From the NCBI GenBank assembly GCA_950295325.1, contig OX485808.1, positions 8,002,501 to 8,066,500 of the forward strand: a stretch of 64,000 bases of DNA, in the 5' to 3' direction. This DNA comes from Polytrichum commune (Eukaryota; Streptophyta; Polytrichopsida; Polytrichales; Polytrichaceae). This document shows positions 37,468-47,533 of the stretch, one piece after another; position 1 is the first letter of the stretch, and each line of letters begins with the position of its first letter. The position numbers and the translations under genes are program-made. A model generated the notes under the pieces. It saw nothing but the letters and a program-made list of their open reading frames with translations. It was not told where the DNA came from and did no database searches.

Positions 37468-38253
37468 CTATTTCTTAAGGCCTTGAAGCACATTGGCAAA
37501 AAGAGTTGCCATCCTCTCTTGCGATGCCTGTGTCAATTTAAACATCTCTAACTCTAATATCCTGTTGTCCTCGTGCAATTTGATGGCGGTCTCTAGCTTC
37601 AACTCCTCGATTCGACGAGTAGATTCACAAAACCGGTCCAAAGACGCCGCCATATCACTAGCCAACTTCCTTCGTTTCACGGGTTCCCCTCTAACTCCGG
37701 GTAAATTAGAGGCTCGAGTTCTTGGCGACTCGGGATCCTCCTCCGGAACCTGTTGTGATTCATCTTCCAGTTGACTTGGCGGCTGTTTGTCCACACCTAC
37801 AGGCCTGCCGTTGTCCATACCACCGGGCACCCCGTCCGCCTTAGCAGTGCCGGAAAGAACTTCGTCAATCATATTGAACCAAATCCATTGCGAACCCGCA
37901 TTATCGCCCGTGACGTTGTGTAATTTTTTCTCCTTGTGATAATGGCGCTTAAGCTTGTCCCATTTGTCCTGAACTTGCGTCCAAGTGCGTCGCGCCTCGC
38001 TCGGGTGGTCCTTAATAACTTGCTCCCGGATCCGCTCCCAATGTTGTTGCTTGAAAACCGCCGTGCCGTAACTCTCAATGCGCTCCTTTACCAACTCTAC
38101 TAAGTATTTTGTGGCTCCGTGGGTCCACTCCCTAGTTGGAAGAGGTGGCGAGCCTAAACCCGCCACGTGCCCGTCATTCGAAGGTCCCGGAGCGCCCAAA
38201 ATGGGAGGCGATGCTAGGACCATGGTCCCCAAAAAACCTAACCCTTCTTCCAT
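37468..38253 (-). CDS. Myb/SANT-like protein of the PIF/Harbinger element
   Basis: ATG at 38253 (MEEGLGFLG), stop at 37468; 261 residues. The Myb_DNA-bind_3-like domain at about residues 40-140 includes YGTAVFKQQHWERI, RRTWTQVQDKWDKLKRHYH and WIWFNMIDEVL. A C-terminal helix (RIEELKLETAIKLHEDNRIL) probably forms a coiled coil. In PIF/Harbinger elements the Myb-like partner binds DNA ends and helps bring the transposase to the nucleus. The frame is intact, unlike the transposase. Confidence 0.8.
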   Translation of the reverse strand: MEEGLGFLGTMVLASPPILGAPGPSNDGHVAGLGSPPLPTREWTHGATKYLVELVKERIESYGTAVFKQQHWERIREQVIKDHPSEARRTWTQVQDKWDKLKRHYHKEKKLHNVTGDNAGSQWIWFNMIDEVLSGTAKADGVPGGMDNGRPVGVDKQPPSQLEDESQQVPEEDPESPRTRASNLPGVRGEPVKRRKLASDMAASLDRFCESTRRIEELKLETAIKLHEDNRILELEMFKLTQASQERMATLFANVLQGLKK

Positions 38254-38675
38254 GGTAAAAATAAATAGCCTCAACCCCCTAAATGGCGCACCCAACCAAA
38301 TCCTCACTTAGCTAGGCGAACGAGAGAGCGAGAAATACGGAGTGAGAGGTTAAGGGGAGCTAAGCTCTTCTTATGCCTCATTAGGAAGGAGCTGGGCCTA
38401 TTAAATTTAGAAGCCGGTTAAGGGCAATTACCCGGGGAATTAAGGAGCAGGGCCTATTAATTTAGAAGCTGGTTAAGGTAAATACCTAGGGAATTTCCCT
38501 AAAGCACGTTGGAATTCCCCGTGGCTGATGGGGGCGGACCCGCCCCTTCTGGGCTGGGGCGGACGGTCCGCTCCGCCTCCCAACACCGGCGGAGCGAGGC
38601 TCCCCATCCGGCCATGGATGTTTTCCATCCTCTTCCGCCTGGCCAAGCGGCGGAAGAGGGTTCATGTGCGCAGGA

Positions 38676-39518
38676 CTACTGCACTACAATGATCCACGCC
38701 AAGATGAGCATGATAAGGCCGACGCTCCGGCCGATGCTCGTGTGCCAAGTTGGGTGGCCTTGCCCCACGGCCAGAAACCACAACCTACTCATGTGATGTT
38801 TCCCTGTTGTGGTTTCTCGAGCTGTCTGTTTCTTCCACGCTGCGATCCAGTGCGCTCTGTAGCTGATGGTTCTGTATACGGCCGAATGGAGTGCCCATAC
38901 CAATGCCAACGACAACATCACCAAGGCTTCCGCACGGATCGCGTCTGCCGGTTTGTCCATATTATATATGGTGAATGGGGCGACGGCGAGGGTGTGGTAT
39001 AAGGGGAATATCGTAAACGAGAGCAAGACCACGGCGGTCGCCTCTGTCCCGATTCCGATGGCGTACTGGAAGCCGGAGAAGAAGTAGCTCAAGATGGCGA
39101 AATCCATCGCGGTGACAATTGGGTACAAAATCGTGTCCACGTCTTGGCCGCTGAATATGACCAGGAAATAGGAAGTTAGCCCCGTTTTGAGAGCCAAACT
39201 CCCCATCATCGTGATCCTGAGCTTCAGCGACAGACCCGGCCAGATGCCGCCCAGGAGGTGAAGGAAAGCGAGAACTATAACACTCATGAAGCATATCCAG
39301 ATGCTGATGGCTTCCGATGTGGACGCTCCCTGACATCGGAGTGCATCGAGCGCGGCGTTCGGTGTGTTACAAAAAATCTTGCAGCAACTTGTGAGTATCA
39401 TCTGGTAGGAGCTATCGAAATTTTGAGAGACAAATGAGCTCAAGTCCCTGCACTGGGTGACGTTAGGATCGGGTCTGCAGAAACGGCCATGGCACGAAGA
39501 TGGAGACGTCGAAGCCAT
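38676..39518 (-). CDS. Multi-pass membrane protein of unknown function (likely host gene)
   Basis: ATG at 39518-39516 (MASTSPSS), stop at 38676; 280 residues, no interruptions. A good acceptor (TTGGGTTTTCACAG) just upstream at about 39,572 suggests a 5' UTR intron. The N-terminal third is Cys-rich (CHGRFCRPDPNVTQC, SCCKIFC). About six hydrophobic segments follow, such as AISIWICFMSVIVLAFLHLL, ATAVVLLSFTIFPLYHTLAV and GLIMLILAWIIVV. No family is recognised. The Harbinger element lies immediately 3', within or next to the 3' UTR. It is the best candidate for an ordinary gene in the window. Confidence 0.6.
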   Translation of the reverse strand: MASTSPSSCHGRFCRPDPNVTQCRDLSSFVSQNFDSSYQMILTSCCKIFCNTPNAALDALRCQGASTSEAISIWICFMSVIVLAFLHLLGGIWPGLSLKLRITMMGSLALKTGLTSYFLVIFSGQDVDTILYPIVTAMDFAILSYFFSGFQYAIGIGTEATAVVLLSFTIFPLYHTLAVAPFTIYNMDKPADAIRAEALVMLSLALVWALHSAVYRTISYRAHWIAAWKKQTARETTTGKHHMSRLWFLAVGQGHPTWHTSIGRSVGLIMLILAWIIVVQ

Positions 39519-39572
39519 CGAATCTTGGTCGCCTTCTGCAGATTTGGGCAATTTTTCAGAAATGAATTGCAC

Positions 39573-41892
39573 TGTGAAAACCCAAAAGTCAGAAACTTGA
39601 CAAGAAGCGAAACCATAGCAATTATTTACAGGTGTGCACCCTTAGTAGATGGATCGTATTTTAATGTGTTTGTATAGTCATTTCCCATCTATCTTATCCA
39701 AACAATACACAGAAATGGTCGTGGTAATCCATATTTCAGCCTGTCGTCTTGGCCAACAGATTTTCAGGAATGATTTTCAGAAGCGAAACCATAGAATTTA
39801 CAGACTCGCACGCCTCAATAGACGTTTTTGTTTTGAATTTGATTTTAATATCAACTTACAGTTATTCTCTTCCATGATCTTATGTAATCAATGCACAGAT
39901 TTCTACAAACATGAGCAGCAAAGATTTATGGAAGAGCTGGGAGGTACTTAAACGATATATATATGTCTTCACGTATACCTCTGCACCTAGAAGAGCTAGA
40001 AATATATGATACTTAATTACAGCCTCATGTTGATACGAGCCCATATATACAAGTCCAACATCCAGAATTCAGATTATGGTGAGAGCAAGTACTCAAGTGG
40101 CGCTTTTGATTCGAGACGCTCGTAAGGGTGAAAACCTTACAAAGACACAGTTTTGCAGGTTTCTGAAACCATCCTACTATACAGACATCTGGCTCGCGGC
40201 CTCAAATATAAATTGCATGTGGATCGAACTGGAGTCATAATTCCTCCACCCACACAAGGACGATTTACAACACACCCTCTTGGCACAATTCCCTCTTGTG
40301 TGTGGGAAAAACGTAAGAATTCCCTTCAAAAGGAAGGAATTATGTCAAGGTGGAATTGTTCATAGTGGGAAAACCATCCCTTTTCCCATGCGGGAATTTC
40401 CCAAATGCTCCTTGTGCCACCACTTTGCCTGATGGCTCAAAGCAAGAGTTAATAGCAAGTTGTTCAACTGGAAGCTGAATCTTTCAACCTGACAAGTCAC
40501 TTACCTGCTTGCCGACGAGACCACAAGAAGATATGCCACTCCGACGTTGAAACTTGAAATGACAAACCAAGTTAGATCGGGTTCGCAATGTCATTGCTAA
40601 GCGGAGGAAACAATTCCCGATGCGAACCGATCCAACGGTCAGAATTGTGTGTGGAGTTGCAAGTGCGTAGAACAGGACCACACAACTTATATTAATGGTT
40701 TCATGTTGACAAACTTAGTAGTGCTACCAAAAGATACTCACAGTCTCATAAGCAACTTAGGGGCGGTTTACACTCATAGATGCCTTATTCCGCGGTACAA
40801 GTTCATGGTCTACATTTCATGGTCGGAGTTCTTAAAATTTTGATTTACAAAGCCGTTGGGCCCCTTACTAGGTGTAAACCAAATGTGGACTAAGAGGAAT
40901 GACCATGCGGCAAGAAGTGGATGTGCGAATTTTTTTAATAAAAGCCCAAAAAGGGCAGTTTTGGGAAAAAATGAAGTTTGACCATTTTGTTGACATCAAT
41001 TTGCCTTCACTTGCCTACACATGCCTTCACTTATCTTGTCATTTAGTTTTTTCTTCTTTTCGCCTTAAAATTCAGCAAGTATGGTCGAAATGGAGGAGAG
41101 GAGGAGGAAGCTAGTCGTGCTACTAGGATTGTGCATATTTTTGTACATGCTTGTGAAGAATGTTGTGGGCATTCAAACACTGATTTTGCAAGGAGAATGG
41201 GAAAAATTTGCAATTTTGAGTGTGGTTTACGAAAGCATTGGACGTAGAGAGAGGAACATATGGAGTCAAGAGAGGTCTTCTCACAACAAATTGTGTTTTA
41301 TATATATATAGTGAAGCACATTTGAGACTAATCAGCCACAAATATATTAGGGAACATGTTTTTAACATGGATGGATGGTCAAGAGGTACAATCAAACACA
41401 ACAATGTCCTCTTGTTATGCGAATTGAGCAAATATATGCAACATATATAGAAGGAGTATATCAATTCTCACTATATATTTGATTTAGTCTAGGCATTAAG
41501 ATTGATGTGCCATGTTGATTAGAGTGCAATATGAAGATAGTGGGAGGCGACTTGAGCTTCATAACCGCAATCCTTCTTGGGCCAAGCTACTACCCCTACA
41601 ATCGTTGCATAAGACAAACCCTATGAAGAGTCAAGTATTGTGGATATTTGGCCCAAGATGGCTCAACCTCTCTTGCTACTACTTAGCGGCCGAGTGAGTC
41701 CATAGGTGTGGTTCATGTAGGACGGCGAGAACGACGGCCCACACTATTACCGTTTGATGCTACTATATTCGATAAAGTAAAGGCACCACCACCGGCGCAG
41801 CAAAGTGACTCAAAGGCCCAACCCCATCTGAATGAAAGGAGTTATGCTCGTCCAAAAGGCCAACCATGCTTTATTAACATAACATTGTTCAG
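39573..41892. other. Upstream region of the membrane protein gene; no other gene supported
   Basis: Probably contains the 5' UTR intron and promoter of the gene at 38,676-39,518. Short ORFs at 40,900-41,450 have no recognisable domain. Confidence 0.4.
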
Positions 41893-42019
41893 ATCCATAA
41901 CAATGTTATGTGGGACCGACAATATTTCATGAAATATTCCCCACATTCAGACTAAATGTGAAGGACAACCATAGATCTTTTGTGGAATATCGTCGGTCCC
42001 ACGGAACATTGTTATGGAT
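41893..42019. repeat. 127-bp fold-back element
   Basis: Arms of about 35 bp starting ATCCATAACAATGTT and including GTGGGACCGAC are inverted at the right end. The centre is short. Type unassigned. Confidence 0.75.
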
Positions 42020-42185
42020 ATGAATAAAGTTATGAATAAGTACGCGGGCAAGTTACTGTAACCTTCGGGAAAGATGCCCACACCCACAACCAATGTTGTG
42101 GCCACATGTGGCGATGGTTTGGCCACTTTTGGGAGTCAATGGGCAAAATTATGCGGAGGCTTATTATACTTGAATCTCTATGCTA

Positions 42186-43836
42186 CAGTCTAACCTTGAT
42201 AATGTCACCCTTGTTAATAGAACACCTTGATATTGTCACCTAAAAGTTTGAAACCGATTTTCATAGTGTAAAACTCCCTCGTTATTATCCCTATCACCCT
42301 TGGTAATGTCACTATTTTTTTCCAAAATCCGTAGTGTAAATGTGATAATACCAAGTATGGATGGATTGTATGTGATGGTTGGATGGACAAATTGAAGAAA
42401 TATGATCCAGAGGACATCTTCAATTTTGATGAGACGGGTTTGTATTATAGAGCCTCTCCTTGCAAGACTTTGAATATTGGGAAGGCGAAAGGAAATAAGA
42501 AAAAGAAGGACCGTGTGACATTGGGGCTTTGCACTAACATCTCATGGAAGGAGCGATTGAAGCTTGTTTTCATTCACAAATCAGCGCGTCCCAGATGCTT
42601 TCCTCGGAATTTTGATCCAAATAGTACAGTACACTATTATTCTAACAATTCAACCTAGATGAATGGTGGTGTTTTTACACATTGGGTGAAGAGTGAGAAC
42701 CGAAAAATGGCATTGAAAGACAGAAAGATTTGCATTATTATGGATAATGCAGAATGCCATGATATTCATGGTGAGGTCAAGAAAGTTATAGATGGGTTTA
42801 ATGCCTTTGTACTCTCCCATATCACTATCTTGTTCCTTCCACCAAATGTGACTTCAGTTGTTCAGCCTTTGGATCAAGGAGTGATTGCAACATTCAAAAT
42901 GTACTATAAGCGCAAGCTTGTTAACTGGACTTTGCAACAAATTGATAACAATTCAAATGAAGATTTGGAGAAACTGAATGTTGATCTATTTCAAGCTATG
43001 CTATGGTGTGTGGCGGCATGGCATGAATTAGATGATCAAACCATTAGAAATTGTTGGAGAAAGTCCGCCATATTGCCTATAGAGTGGAATGCATATATCA
43101 ACAATTTTGATGAACGTATGAAGTCCAAAATGGAGGAAGCAACTTTGGAATTGGGCAATCTCATCGCCGCATTGAATTTGGGTTTGGATGTCGAAGGCAA
43201 GCCTGTAGAAAAGCTTTGTCCTTTGGAGTACATAAACATGGAAGGTGAAGATGATTTTGAGGTGGAATATTCTACTGAGGAGCTTGTGCAATTAGTGCAA
43301 GATGGCGAACATGTTCTTGATTCCATGGAAGTAGACCCATTGATTGTTGATAGCAGTGATGATGAGCCTAGAGTAGTGAAGCTAAGCGGTGCACAAAAAT
43401 ATGCTAAAGATGTTTTGAATTTTATGGCTAGCCAAGGTTCTCAGATTTTCAACACTCAGGAGTTGTTAGGGATGGAAAAAACCCATGACAAACTCATTAA
43501 AATTGGTGTTGCACATTTAACATCAACAAAACAATGTGACATTAGAAGCTTCTTTGTCTCTAGTGAGAGGTCTTTACCTGATCTCAATGACACATTATGA
43601 TGTGCTCTTGTTGTTATTCACAATTTTGAATTAGATTTTACATTCAAAAACATTAAAGTCTCGTATTTGTTATTTTATTTTTTACATTGTAATTTTATTT
43701 TTATTTTCTACCTTTTTTTTGATAATATCACATTATGCAGAAATCTTCAAAATGTGACATTATCAAATATGTCACACCTTGTTTATGTCACTCTTTTTGG
43801 TGAAACGGATGGTGTGACATTATCAAGGTTAGACTG
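42186..43836 (+). mobile_element. Deleted pogo/Tigger-type element (TA target)
   Basis: Inverted ends CAGTCTAACCTTGATAATGT, perfect over at least 20 bases, are flanked by TA on both sides (42184-42185 and 43837-43838), as for Tc1/mariner/pogo elements. Further GATAATGTCAC copies are found inside each end. The internal gene lacks the N-terminal DNA-binding half. Confidence 0.9.
42383..43600 (+). pseudogene. pogo/Tigger DDE transposase, N-terminus missing, one stop
   Basis: DDE_1 (CENP-B-like) core: FNFDETGLYYRASP (first Asp), KICIIMDNAECH (second Asp), then PPNVTSVVQPLDQGVIATFK (third acidic residue in PLDQG). TAG at 42656-42658 splits the frame; reading continues in the same frame with MNGGVFTHWVKS. 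The C-terminal tail is acidic. The CENP-B/HTH N-terminal domains, normally about 150 residues, are absent, consistent with an internal deletion near 42,360. Confidence 0.85.
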
Positions 43837-43916
43837 TAGTTACATTAACTGGAGCCCGGGCCTTTGCATGCCACAGCCATTTGCCACATTAAAGTACAAG
43901 GAGATGCCTCATCCGT

Positions 43917-44478
43917 GCAATGAACGGGGAGTATCAACTGCTAGTTACAGATGACCCGGTTGAGTTTCAGAAATAACCTGTTGAAATTCAAGACTTTGGC
44001 AAAATTAACGATCGTTTTAATGGAATCTATGGAGTTTACCTCAAGTCAATAAAGAAAAACCAAAAGATCGCAACATGTAACCAGTTGGACTTGGAAACCA
44101 CTAGGATTTTGACCAATTATGTTCAAAAATCTCCCTGGACACTACTTGCCTCATCGGTTGGGGTGAACCAACCCGTACACTGGTTCCTTGGAGGCAAGGG
44201 TTTAGGCATCCAACAAGGAACGAGTGTATGGGTTCGTTCGCCCAAATCTGCTTCATCCATGTCCTTGATGAAGCAACCCATCTTGTGGACAATCCACCAA
44301 CCCTCCAAAGCCAGGAGAGCATTGGGATCTTTCGGTTTTTTCCTTATGAATTTGAGGTTTTTTCTCTATATTCTTGAAAATGATCAATAATTTTCCTAAA
44401 GTCTTGAACTTTGACCGGTTGTTTCTCAGAGGCAACCAATTCATCTATAATTAGCGGTCAGTTCTCCCCGTTCATTGC
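43917..44478. mobile_element. 562-bp MITE derived from the Mutator-like family
   Basis: Long imperfect inverted ends begin GCAATGAACGGGGAG on both sides and continue through TTTCAGAAATAACC / TCTGAGAAACAACC. Inner sequence matches the Mutator-like element (AATTATG..CAAAAATCTCCC at both 17,038 and 44,115). Non-coding. Confidence 0.65.
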
Positions 44479-44868
44479 AACCCTCTGCTCGTTGCGTGCA
44501 GTTTTGAAATGACTTTCACAACACCTACCCAAGGAGGTGGGAGAGGGAATTATCGCATACGAGCATATTAACTCTCATCCATCCAACATAAAACTAGATC
44601 CCTGATATATTGGTGGTTGTGAGGCCAAACCCACCACCCTTAAGCGTCCTAGTCCGGGTATGGGTTTGAGAATCACATGTCTTATGTCGAGAATCGTAGA
44701 AACATGAAATTCAACTTCAACTTCCACCAATGCACTAGTCGTGCTAGTCTTTATTAACTTCTTCCAAGAGTTCACAAGCACCTTTCTTCCTACTCACCCC
44801 TTAGAGCGTGTTCCACTCTCCATGTGAGAGTGACTAGCTCACTACTCCTCCTTTTTAATGATTTTCAT

Positions 44869-45054
44869 TTATTTTAAAATTTTCTTAGCTTCACACTTTG
44901 CTTTAGACAATGATGCCTCGATACCACTAGTATCGTGTATGGTTAGTCCCTTAGCCGACTCAAGCTCCCAAGTCATAGTCTTTGCCACACATGCCCTTGC
45001 CGATATTCCTCTTGAGCTTTTGGTCTTAGCACAACTTTCACTTGTTGAATCCAT
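44869..45054 (-). CDS. Short conserved ORF in LTR copy X
   Basis: 61 residues, MDSTSESCAKTKSSRGISAR then ACVAKTMTWELESA, homologous to the ORF in copy Z (3,374-3,553). Function unknown. Confidence 0.35.
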   Translation of the reverse strand: MDSTSESCAKTKSSRGISARACVAKTMTWELESAKGLTIHDTSGIEASLSKAKCEAKKILK

Positions 45055-45244
45055 GAATTAATGGCCAACTCCTCAGCTTGATAGCAACCCCGCACTTGAT
45101 GCCCGCTCCGCAACTTAGTGTCAACTCCACGTTTAATGTCAACCCCGTAGCTTAACGAACAATCTAAGGTAGGGTGTAGCTTGAACTAACCAAAGACTAA
45201 TTAACTGGGAGGCTAATAAGGCTAGTAGGCACTAATTAACTAAT

Positions 45245-45632
45245 AAACCCAGCTCTTAGCTGCGGCTACTTCTAACTAAATAAACCCAGCTCCTTCATAA
45301 ACCCAGCTCCCTACTTCTAACTAAATAAACCCAACTCCTTCATAAACCCAGTTCCTTACTTCTAACTAAATAAACCCAGCTTCTTACTAGCTCCTTCATA
45401 AACCCAGCTCCTTACTTCTAATTAAATAAACCCAGCTCCTTACTTCTAACTAAATAAACCCAGCTCCTTCATAAACCCAGCTCCCTACTTCTAACTAAAT
45501 AAACCCAACTCCTTCATAAACCCAGCTCCTTACTTCTAATTAAATAAACACAGCTCTTTCATAAACCGAGCTCCTTACTTCTAATTAAATAAACCCAGCT
45601 CTTTCATAAACCCAGCTCCTTAGCTACGGCTA
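45245..45632 (+). repeat. Minisatellite in LTR copy X
   Basis: Repeats of AAACCCAGCTCCTTACTTCT, AACTAAAT and CTTCATAAACCC in variable order; unrelated in sequence to the arrays at the same LTR position in copies Y and Z. Confidence 0.85.
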
Positions 45633-46226
45633 CTTCTAACTAAGCTTCTCCACCCTCAACCACAAAAACCAGAAAATGAACAAAAGAGAGCTTCTCCAAG
45701 GCCTCCCCTTAATTCACCTACCTAATTCTACTAATCCCACTAAGTCCCCTACCTAATTCCACATTTTTTCCCGAGCTCTAAGAGCTCAACTTCCTAGAGA
45801 AGAGAGATAGAGAGAGAGGAGAAGAAAAAGAGAAGTGAAGAGAGGAGGAGGAAGAGGAAGAGAAGAGAAATGGAATGAGGGAGAGAGAGGAGGAGGGTGA
45901 GAGGATAGGAGTGAAGGAAGGTGCACCCAAGACCACAACCTTCTAATCCTCTCCTACTTAGTAGGACCTTATCCTATCCACTAAACCCTCACCCCCTAAA
46001 CCAACAAGAACATGTTCTAATTCAAACATTTAAATCAAAGGCACTTCCCCTTGCCTCATCAAGCACTACTCCTGTAATCAAAACACTCCCTAATGTCACT
46101 AAGCTTCTAATTCACCACACAAAATGGCTTAAGGCCTAAACATAAATCCACACCAAGCCTCACTCTTTTTATACTTTTGATTATTTCAATAATACTCCGA
46201 TTGCAATTCTAATTAAATTCTAAAAA

Positions 46227-46242
46227 CACTATATTCGTTAAT
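46227..46242 (+). repeat. Terminal repeat opening the second DGQHSV gene block (element 3)
   Basis: CACTATATTCGTTAAT followed by GGAGACTTT, matching the 3' ends of both DUF7869 elements (13,467 and 56,314). A site B half-like TTAAGGACG follows near 46,273. The other end of this element was not found within the window. Confidence 0.65.
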
Positions 46243-46535
46243 TGGAGACTTTTTGTTGATTTTGAGACTATTTAAGGACGTGGCTTTCACAATTGTAGGA
46301 AGGAAAACAGTACAAAGATGCTATGTTCCCAATTTAGGATTCAGATATGAGACTCAAATGCATGGAAATACACAGACGTAAATAAGAAAACGAGATATAT
46401 GAAAACATTTGCATATACAAAATCGATATCATATTTATTGAGTAGGGTTGAAGTACAAAATACATGTGGAATATCCAATATTAAGCCAAAGTCCTAAAAA
46501 TATAATCCCTCTACTAAATGTATGTTAATAATAGC

Positions 46536-46892
46536 CTATATGTTTGGATTGTGAATACGACTCGCTACTTGTATTTTTGCCTTAGCCTTTGCGGCCGTTT
46601 CTTTTTCTTTTGCTTTAATGGCATCCATTGCTCTAAAGATCTCGGCTCCGCGGCTGTAACCTTGTTTATTAACTGATCCCGAATATGTGCCATTTGCCCA
46701 TATTTGCTGAACCGCTACCGATTTGTGGGTTGTAATATTGTGAGTGGAATAAGAATGTGTTTGGGAAACCGAATGTCTTGCACTCTTCCGTAGGGCCAAA
46801 CAACGATCAGACTCGCAAGAAGCTGTCTTCAGTGTTCGCCTATCCAATGACGAAGTCGATGATGCCCGGCCCACATTCGTGTACATTGGGGT
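46536..46892 (-). CDS. Hypothetical exon, Ala/Lys-rich C-terminus
   Basis: Acceptor TTGTTCAG|ACCCC precedes an ORF starting TPMYTNVGRASSTSSLDRR and ending at a stop at 46,536, with MDAIKAKEKETAAKAKAKIQ near the end, a probable helix. It may be the last exon of a gene that includes 47,007-47,441. No family recognised. Confidence 0.4.
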   Translation of the reverse strand, partial: TPMYTNVGRASSTSSLDRRTLKTASCESDRCLALRKSARHSVSQTHSYSTHNITTHKSVAVQQIWANGTYSGSVNKQGYSRGAEIFRAMDAIKAKEKETAAKAKAKIQVASRIHNPNI

Positions 46893-47006
46893 CTGAACAA
46901 TGACCATAAATATATATTATGAAGTGGGTTAGTATAAGTGGTTACAAGTTACGGATGGAAGTCCGAAAAACCCAAGAAGTTGAAATGCACTAATACACGG
47001 AAATCA

Positions 47007-47441
47007 TCAAGGAAAAACTTGAGAATGCCAATAGTTGGGCACCTTCGCCTTTGGGGCGCTGGTTAAAGCTTTTGGGACATCGACGGGTGTAGATACAAGC
47101 CCGAGAGGGACGTTCGCAAACGCCGGTACATCAATTTGGGGTTCATCCATGCAAAGGCGTCTGGTCGACCGTGGGTTTCGGACGTGCCTCTCACCGCGGA
47201 GGGGAGATGGAGATGGAGATGGATCGTAATTGAGTTTTGCAACCTTTGCAGGAGGGCTATCCACGACTCCGTCTTCAAACCCGGAGTCTTTGGAGTAATC
47301 AACAGCAGAGGCAGCATCGACGGCCAAAAATTGGAATAGTGAAGGCATTGCAACATCGCTCATACCAAGGGAAGGAGATGTGGGGCCTGACCGTGATGCA
47401 GACATGCCATTGACGACACTTTGGGGTGCTTGGTGAGGCAA
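47007..47441 (-). CDS. Hypothetical exon, Pro/Ser-rich
   Basis: Acceptor TTGTGTCTTAG|TTGCCT. The product is Ser/Pro-rich (PSPSPSPLRGERHVRNPRST) and has no recognised fold. A donor in GCGAAG|GTGCCC could join it to 46,892. It lies 3' of the HAD gene within the same gene block. Confidence 0.4.
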   Translation of the reverse strand: MPHQAPQSVVNGMSASRSGPTSPSLGMSDVAMPSLFQFLAVDAASAVDYSKDSGFEDGVVDSPPAKVAKLNYDPSPSPSPLRGERHVRNPRSTRRLCMDEPQIDVPAFANVPLGLVSTPVDVPKALTSAPKAKVPNYWHSQVFP

Positions 47442-47533
47442 CTAAGACACAATAATACATTACAAAAATAAGGGGAGAAATGTTAGATATTTACATGGAG
47501 AGTCAATGTACAAACCCAAAATTGTCAAAGTTT

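Larger units (their letters stand above)
33520..38640. mobile_element. Two-gene PIF/Harbinger element
   Basis: Holds a HARBI1-type transposase (33,862-35,174, plus) and a convergent Myb/SANT-like protein gene (37,468-38,253, minus), the usual PIF/Harbinger pair. GC-rich ends lie at 33,520-33,720 and 38,510-38,620. Subterminal segments at 33,809-33,830 and 38,381-38,410 are inverted copies (AAGGAGCTGGGCCT followed by TTTA). Exact ends and a TTA duplication were not found, so the borders are approximate. A smaller hAT-derived element (36,208-36,914) sits inside. Confidence 0.6.
44618..46226 (-). mobile_element. LTR copy X, truncated at the 46,227 terminal repeat
   Basis: Starts TGTGAGGCCAAACCCACC like copy Y and is colinear with it until the CACTTCACTATTTTTATG-like part near 46,160-46,226. 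There it stops exactly where CACTATATTCG begins. The last 50-60 bases seen in Y and Z, ending GGGCTCACA, are missing. This is consistent with insertion of the flanking element into the LTR. Confidence 0.65.
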
